A stretch of 11,172 bases of DNA from positions 1 to 11,172 of the forward strand of contig CAJXHW010000035.1 in the NCBI GenBank assembly GCA_913054565.1, in the 5' to 3' direction. The stretch comes from an uncultured Kordia sp. GTDB taxonomy: Bacteria > Bacteroidota > Bacteroidia > Flavobacteriales > Flavobacteriaceae. A model generated the notes under the pieces. The model was not told the DNA's origin and ran no database searches. It worked only from the letters and a program-made list of their open reading frames with translations. Position numbers and translations under genes: made by a program. This document shows, piece after piece, positions 7,254 through 11,172 of this stretch; the first letter of the stretch is position 1; every line of letters starts with the position of its first letter.

Positions 7254-7613
7254 ATGACAACACAAGACATCGCAAACAGATTGGTGGATTTATGCCGACA
7301 AGAGAAACACCCACAAGCACAAGAGGAATTGTATCATGAGGATATTGTTAGTGTAGAAGATGAAAAATCAGGGCAGCCCATTACTAAAGGTATGGCAGCC
7401 ATTAGAAAAAAAACCATTGCTTGGGACGATGCCGTGGTAGAAATTCATGATGCCAAAGTTTCTGATCCTATTGTAACAGGTAATTATTTTGCCGTAACTA
7501 TGGAAAATGAGATTACCTTTAAAGAGCACGGACGCGTAAACATCTCAGAAATTTGTGTGTATGAAGTTAAAAATGGTAAAATTGTAAGAGAACAGTTTTT
7601 TTATGATATGTAA
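7254..7613 (+). CDS. SnoaL-like/NTF2-like small protein
   Basis: This 119-residue soluble protein has the pattern of a single NTF2-fold (SnoaL-like) domain: N-terminal helices (1-30), a YHEDIVSVED strand with the usual G-x-x-AI segment (GMAAIRKK, 46-53), then alternating strands VVEIHDAKV, YFAVTMENEITF, NISEICVYEV and GKIVREQFFY. Such domains can be ketosteroid-isomerase-like enzymes, ligand binders or association domains. No catalytic pair is clear enough to name a reaction. It starts 6 bp after the rimK-like stop and is very likely cotranscribed with it, which hints at a shared condition but not at a function. It lacks a signal peptide. Fold assignment is fairly secure, role unknown. Confidence 0.8.
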   Translation: MTTQDIANRLVDLCRQEKHPQAQEELYHEDIVSVEDEKSGQPITKGMAAIRKKTIAWDDAVVEIHDAKVSDPIVTGNYFAVTMENEITFKEHGRVNISEICVYEVKNGKIVREQFFYDM

Positions 7614-7630
7614 TTTTTTATAAATACAGT

Positions 7631-7660
7631 CATTCATTATTAAAATTAAACCATTCATTA
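7631..7660 (+). repeat. Perfect 9-bp direct repeat with 12-bp spacer, candidate LytTR-type operator
   Basis: CATTCATTA occurs at 7631-7639 and again at 7652-7660, a centre-to-centre distance of 21 bp (two helical turns). It lies in the 89-bp gap before the sensor kinase gene, with the second copy ending 30 bp before the TAGCTTTG box. A degenerate third copy (TATTCAAAC, 7674-7682, 5 of 9) may follow 22 bp on. Pairs of 9-bp direct repeats about 12 bp apart next to the -35/-33 region are the known site layout of LytTR regulators such as AgrA and ComE. The actual regulator is inferred. The second copy also overlaps a small palindrome CATTA-AA-TAATG (7656-7667). Confidence 0.5.
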
Positions 7661-7690
7661 AATAATGTTAATGTATTCAAACCAATAATG

Positions 7691-7698
7691 TAGCTTTG
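7691..7698 (+). promoter_or_regulatory. -7 promoter box (TAGCTTTG) of the sensor kinase gene
   Basis: This is an exact match to TAnnTTTG within the string GTAGCTTTGAAA (7690-7701), which recurs unchanged before the response regulator gene. The box ends only 4 bp before the kinase ATG (7703), so the predicted transcript start falls on or next to the start codon. No TTG -33 box is visible about 20 bp upstream; GTTA (7667-7670) is at that place. A weak -33 box beside a direct repeat suggests an activator-dependent promoter. Confidence 0.6.
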
Positions 7699-7702
7699 AA
7701 AT

Positions 7703-10672
7703 ATGAAGCGTATATTTAACAAACTTGCAGTTGTTTTTTTCTTTTTCGTAACATTTATAGCGTTTGCACAACAACCAGCTTATATACATTTAACAGAAAA
7801 AGATGGTTTGCCGGACAAAGAGTTTTATGATGTTATTGAAGATGATACTGGTATAATTTGGTTAGCTGCAGATAAAGGTTTATTTAAATATGATGGTGCT
7901 AATTATACATCATTAACTCACCCTAAACAGATAGGTCTTTCTGTGTTTCAGTTACAAAAAGATAGTGATAATGCTATTTGGTTTACCAATACAGCCAACC
8001 AACTGTTTTATGTTAAAAATGATAAAATTACACTTTTTAAAAACTTAAAATCACAATTTTTAGGAAGCTTAGCATCCTTAATTGTGCACAAGGATTTTAT
8101 TGTATTACATACTGTACACAGGCATATTATTATTCATAGAATTACTGGCGAAATATTGTATAATAAAAGTATAGGAAAGACTAAGGAGGGTATTAGAGTA
8201 TACAATAGTATTGAACCAATAATTATTAATAACAAGTTGTATTTTGGAGATAGTTATAATAATTATCACGAGATAGATTTAACAACATTTTCTACTAGGT
8301 ATTTAAAACTTGCTAACAAGAACCACAGAAAAGCAACTGTTCGTAACACCTCAGTGCAAATAAAAATTGACAATCAAATAATATACTACACAAATTACAT
8401 AAATAATGAAAGTAAACAAAAAGTATTTTATAGAGTTCCGTCTGATTTTTCGTCCAAAGCCATAAAATTACAATCAAAACTACCTGATGTTCGTATTGTT
8501 GATGTTCACGAGTTTGATAATCAAATTTGGTTTAGTACAAATAAAGGAGTGTATGTGTGTGAGTTAATCAATGATGAATTAAGGGTAATTCGTCATCTGT
8601 TTCGTAATAATTTTGTGACAAGGGTTATACAAGATGTAAATAAAAATTATTGGTTAACAACTTTAAACAACGGGGTGTTTGTAGTTCCGAATATTGAAAT
8701 AAACCAAATAGATATTCCTTTAGATAAAAGTCAAATCTCAACTCTTTTTTTAGGCGATACCAATGAATTGTTATTAACATCTTCCAAAGCAAAAGTGTAT
8801 AGATATAATGTGAAAAATAAAAATATAGATACATTAGCTTTTCAAGATAATGAGCGGTTTCATCATATAGTATTCAATCACTTTACAAAAGAATACTACT
8901 TGTACTTAATAGATTATATACAAGTATTTGATAAGAAGCTTAATTTAAAAAATCAATTCGGGGATGTTTCAGCTGTTAAAAAATTATGTTTTATTAATGA
9001 AAACACCTTAATTTTTGCCGCATCAAGTGTTATTAGAAAAGGTTCTGTAAATAAATTTGGGTTTAACCAAATGTTCAAAAATAGTATAAGAGGCTATACC
9101 TGTTTGTATGATTATAAAAGTCAGCGGTCTTGTTTTGGTACCGCAAATGGTTTTTTTACGTATGATGAAAACTGGGTAGAAAAAGAAATTTTATTTCAAG
9201 GTCAGTCAATTTATGTAAATACTTTGGCACAAACAACGGATGGGCTTTTATGGTGTAGTACTTTTAAAAACGGAGTTTTTGTGATAAAAGATGAACAAAT
9301 AGTTGCTCATTATACCACTGAAAATGGCTTGCTATCTAATAAGAACAGATATATACGTGCCAAAAATAATACAGTTTGGCTGGCAGGTGAAGAAGGAATT
9401 CAAAAATTAAATACTGAAACAAATACCTTTAGTAATTTAACTAAACAAAACGGACTGCCATCATATAGCTTTAAAGGTTTTGAGTTAGTTAATGATAAAG
9501 TTTTTGTAAACACATCGACTCAATTATTTTCTTTTGATTCGGAAAAAGTATTTCAAACAAAAAAAATTCTAGAGCCATATATAACCTCAATTACTATTGA
9601 TGGAAATAAGCAAAAACTGCAAACAAAATATACGTTAAATCATCATCAGAAAAAAATAAATATTGCGTTTAACTCTAATGGTTTTTTAAGTAAAAGTAAT
9701 GTGGTTTATGACTATAGGTTATTAGGCTACAATGATAATTGGGAAAGAGTTTTTTTAGGATTGAGCCAAGTTAATTTTAATAATTTATCTCCTGGAAGTT
9801 ACGAGTTTCAGCTAAAAGCATCTAACGGAAGTGATGTGTCACAAGTAAAAAAAATTAGATTTGTAATTAAAGGAATTTTTTACAAACAATGGTGGTTTTC
9901 AGTTTTAGTATCATTGGTAGTAATTGGTGTGTTTTGGCTCTATTTTAAAAAAACAAACAAACGGTTAAAGGAAAAACAAAAATTGCTTTTGGAGGCGCAG
10001 CATAAAGAGTTGGAAAATGTATTTTTAAAGTTAGAAAGCCTCCGAAGCCAAATGAATCCGCACTTTATATTTAATGCCTTAAACTCAATACAGGATTACA
10101 TTATTCATAATGAACAAAAATTAGCGCGAAAATATTTAGTCAAATTTTCCAGATTAATCCGAATTTATTTAGAACACAGTCAAGAGGAAACAATTAGTTT
10201 AAAAGAAGAAGTAGACGCGTTACAGTTGTATTTAGATTTAGAAAAAGATCGTTTTGAAGATTCTTTTGAGTTTAGTTTAAATATCGAAGGAGAGGTTAAT
10301 GAAGAAAACATACAAATACCTACATTTTTAATACAACCATATGTTGAAAACGCCATAAAACACGGCTTGTTGCATAAAAAAGATAAACGAAGTCTTAGCG
10401 TGTCATTTAATTTAAACAAGGGAGATAATACTTTAGAATGTATTATAAAAGATAATGGTGTTGGAAGAAAAGCATCAGCTAAAATAAATGCAAGACATTT
10501 AAAACCCAAATCCTTTTCTAGTGAAGCAAATCAAAAAAGGATTGACCTGCTAAATAAAACAAGAACACAGTCAATAAGTTTAGTTATACATGATGATTAT
10601 GATGAAAATGATAAAGCTACAGGAACAAGTGTTATTTTAACTATTCCTATAGAAAAACCTACCATTTACTAA
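7703..10672 (+). CDS. Beta-propeller sensor histidine kinase of the LytS/YehU type
   Basis: This 989-residue membrane sensor has a signal peptide (1 to about 22, ending AFAQ). A periplasmic two-component-regulator propeller has blades recognisable by W-containing repeats, for example IIWLAADKGLFKYDG (51-65), AIWFTN (91-96), QIWFSTNKGVYV (about 274-285), YWLTTLNNGVFVV (about 316-328), LLWCSTFKNGVFVI (about 515-528) and VWLAGEEGIQKL. A Y_Y_Y domain (about 660-722, YDYRLLGYNDNWE) and one membrane helix (about 731-748) follow, then a helical linker. The kinase domain has phospho-acceptor H787 in SQMNPHFIFNALNS, N883 in QPYVENAIKHG and DNGVG (917-921). The protein stops after the ATPase domain, so it is not a hybrid. 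It should phosphorylate the regulator encoded 61 bp downstream. The ligand is unknown; no transporter or polysaccharide gene is nearby. Confidence 0.92.
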   Translation: MKRIFNKLAVVFFFFVTFIAFAQQPAYIHLTEKDGLPDKEFYDVIEDDTGIIWLAADKGLFKYDGANYTSLTHPKQIGLSVFQLQKDSDNAIWFTNTANQLFYVKNDKITLFKNLKSQFLGSLASLIVHKDFIVLHTVHRHIIIHRITGEILYNKSIGKTKEGIRVYNSIEPIIINNKLYFGDSYNNYHEIDLTTFSTRYLKLANKNHRKATVRNTSVQIKIDNQIIYYTNYINNESKQKVFYRVPSDFSSKAIKLQSKLPDVRIVDVHEFDNQIWFSTNKGVYVCELINDELRVIRHLFRNNFVTRVIQDVNKNYWLTTLNNGVFVVPNIEINQIDIPLDKSQISTLFLGDTNELLLTSSKAKVYRYNVKNKNIDTLAFQDNERFHHIVFNHFTKEYYLYLIDYIQVFDKKLNLKNQFGDVSAVKKLCFINENTLIFAASSVIRKGSVNKFGFNQMFKNSIRGYTCLYDYKSQRSCFGTANGFFTYDENWVEKEILFQGQSIYVNTLAQTTDGLLWCSTFKNGVFVIKDEQIVAHYTTENGLLSNKNRYIRAKNNTVWLAGEEGIQKLNTETNTFSNLTKQNGLPSYSFKGFELVNDKVFVNTSTQLFSFDSEKVFQTKKILEPYITSITIDGNKQKLQTKYTLNHHQKKINIAFNSNGFLSKSNVVYDYRLLGYNDNWERVFLGLSQVNFNNLSPGSYEFQLKASNGSDVSQVKKIRFVIKGIFYKQWWFSVLVSLVVIGVFWLYFKKTNKRLKEKQKLLLEAQHKELENVFLKLESLRSQMNPHFIFNALNSIQDYIIHNEQKLARKYLVKFSRLIRIYLEHSQEETISLKEEVDALQLYLDLEKDRFEDSFEFSLNIEGEVNEENIQIPTFLIQPYVENAIKHGLLHKKDKRSLSVSFNLNKGDNTLECIIKDNGVGRKASAKINARHLKPKSFSSEANQKRIDLLNKTRTQSISLVIHDDYDENDKATGTSVILTIPIEKPTIY

Positions 10673-10680
10673 ATAGTTAA
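10662..10680 (+). repeat. Diverged copy of the kinase upstream element, before the response regulator
   Basis: This block (CCATTTACTAAATA then GTTAA) matches 7651-7671 (CCATTCATTAAATA, AT, GTTAA) at 17 of 19 aligned bases with one 2-base gap. It lies 22 bp before a second TAGCTTTG box, against 19 bp for the first copy. It overlaps the last three codons and the stop of the kinase gene. A weak partner (TATTCCTAT, 10642-10650, 5 of 9) lies 21 bp upstream, the same spacing as the repeats before the kinase. AT-rich sequence makes chance a real alternative. Confidence 0.35.
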
Positions 10681-10702
10681 CCAAAGGTTACTTGCTTTGC
10701 AG

Positions 10703-10710
10703 TAGCTTTG
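10703..10710 (+). promoter_or_regulatory. -7 promoter box (TAGCTTTG) of the response regulator gene
   Basis: This is an exact TAnnTTTG match inside GTAGCTTTGAAA (10702-10713), identical to the 12 bases before the kinase gene. The expected start near 10715 leaves a leader of about 18 nt of mostly A before the ATG at 10734. A small inverted repeat TAACC-AAA-GGTTA (10678-10690) lies between the upstream element and this box. The regulator can therefore probably be made independently of kinase transcription. Confidence 0.6.
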
Positions 10711-10733
10711 AAAAAAAATATAAAACAGAAGTT

Positions 10734-11172
10734 ATGAAAGCTATTATTATTGATGATGAAAATAAAGCTAGAAGCGTATTATCAGCTTTAATAAAAGAAG
10801 AATGTCCAGAAGTGGTAATTTTAGGAGAAGCTTCAGATTTGATTTCGGGTGTAACCTTAATAAAACAGCACCAACCAGATGTGGTGTTTTTAGATATTGA
10901 AATGCCTCAGCATTCAGGGTTGGAAATTTTAGATTTTTTTAATAGAGAAGCAATTAATTTCCAAATTATATTTACCACAGCATATAATCAGTATGCAATA
11001 GAAGCTTTAAAACTTTCAGCTATAGATTATTTATTAAAACCAATAGATGATGAAGAGTTAACTTTAGCAGTAAATAAAGCTAAAGTAGCCAAAGCAGACA
11101 ATGAGGTTAATAGTCGTTTACAAAATATAGAAAAAGCTTTTCAAAAACTATCTCTAAATAAAATAGCGTTAG
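10734..11172 (+). CDS. Response regulator, receiver domain (3' end outside window; probable LytTR family)
   Basis: The frame is open from ATG 10734 to the window edge, 146 codons. Residues 1 to about 120 form a complete receiver domain: acidic pocket D7, D8 and E9 (IIIDDENKAR), phospho-acceptor D54 in VVFLDIEMP, T81/T82 (IIFTTAY) and K102 in YLLKP, all conserved. Residues 121-146 look like a helical linker. The output domain is not visible. LytS-type kinases pair with LytTR DNA-binding regulators, and the receiver wording (IIIDDE, LDIEMP, AYNQYAIEALKLSAIDYLLKPI) is typical of that family, so LytTR is a confident inference rather than an observation. It is the evident partner of the kinase immediately upstream and a candidate to bind the repeats before both genes. 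Confidence 0.9.
   Translation, partial: MKAIIIDDENKARSVLSALIKEECPEVVILGEASDLISGVTLIKQHQPDVVFLDIEMPQHSGLEILDFFNREAINFQIIFTTAYNQYAIEALKLSAIDYLLKPIDDEELTLAVNKAKVAKADNEVNSRLQNIEKAFQKLSLNKIAL

Noticed and set aside
6938..7270. Minus-strand open frame of 110 codons opposite the rimK-like gene
   Set aside because: It lies antisense to conserved ATP-grasp motifs, shows no recognisable domain and looks like a by-product of the coding strand.
6366..7613. Idea that the ATP-grasp gene is a peptide-modifying (graspetide-type) ligase with a precursor peptide nearby
   Set aside because: The sequence follows the RimK pattern closely and no short precursor-like frame with a repeated acidic core is visible next to it.
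7614..7690. Terminator for the rimK-like/SnoaL-like genes
   Set aside because: Only weak AT-only inverted repeats are present (such as CATTATT 7635-7641 with AATAATG 7661-7667) without a GC stem followed by a T run.
10180..10509. Minus-strand open frame of 109 codons opposite the kinase ATPase domain
   Set aside because: The plus-strand frame carries the intact N883 and DNGVG motifs; the antisense frame has no recognisable pattern.
7703..10672. Idea that the sensor is a hybrid two-component system protein with its own DNA-binding domain
   Set aside because: The protein ends right after the ATPase domain; there is no receiver or AraC-type helix-turn-helix, and a separate receiver gene follows.

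Overview
The window looks like chromosomal DNA from a member of the Flavobacteriaceae (Bacteroidetes). The DNA is AT-rich with short intergenic gaps. Classical Shine-Dalgarno sequences are absent, and several gene starts are preceded by the Bacteroidetes -7 promoter box TAnnTTTG. The proteins fit too: a 5-helix type B SdhC in an sdhCAB order, 'FAQ' signal-peptide ends, and a periplasmic beta-propeller sensor kinase of the LytS type. No mobile element, CRISPR array, tRNA or rRNA is visible, and no gap without a gene exceeds about 140 bases.

Left part (1-2664). A 30-codon tail of an unidentified plus-strand gene overlaps by 14 bp the convergent end of a minus-strand group. That group, in transcription order, is a YbdL-like methionine/glutamine aminotransferase, a small secreted lysine-rich helical protein, and a YafV/Nit2-like omega-amidase. 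The aminotransferase and omega-amidase make a glutamine transaminase-omega-amidase pair. The first would use glutamine as amino donor for a methionine-type keto acid. The second would hydrolyse the resulting 2-oxoglutaramate to 2-oxoglutarate and ammonia.

Centre (2702-6288). A complete minus-strand sdhC-sdhA-sdhB operon encodes the membrane succinate:menaquinone oxidoreductase (complex II). It has a TAGTTTTG promoter box upstream and a clear rho-independent terminator after sdhB. The sdhC start is best placed at an internal ATG (6225), not at the upstream TTG.

Right part (6338-11172), plus strand. A RimK-type ATP-grasp ligase is followed after 6 bp by a SnoaL/NTF2-like small protein. Next comes a two-component system: a 989-residue propeller-Y_Y_Y-LytS-type histidine kinase and a response regulator cut off by the window end. 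Both kinase and regulator have their own TAGCTTTG promoter box inside an identical 12-base string.

Most of the window is housekeeping. The most interesting signal is regulatory. A perfect 9-bp direct repeat with a 12-bp spacer (CATTCATTA-N12-CATTCATTA) lies just upstream of the kinase promoter. This is the geometry typical of LytTR-family regulators. A diverged copy of its downstream half plus flank recurs at about the same distance from the regulator's promoter, overlapping the kinase stop codon. This suggests autoregulation of the two-component system from two matched promoters.
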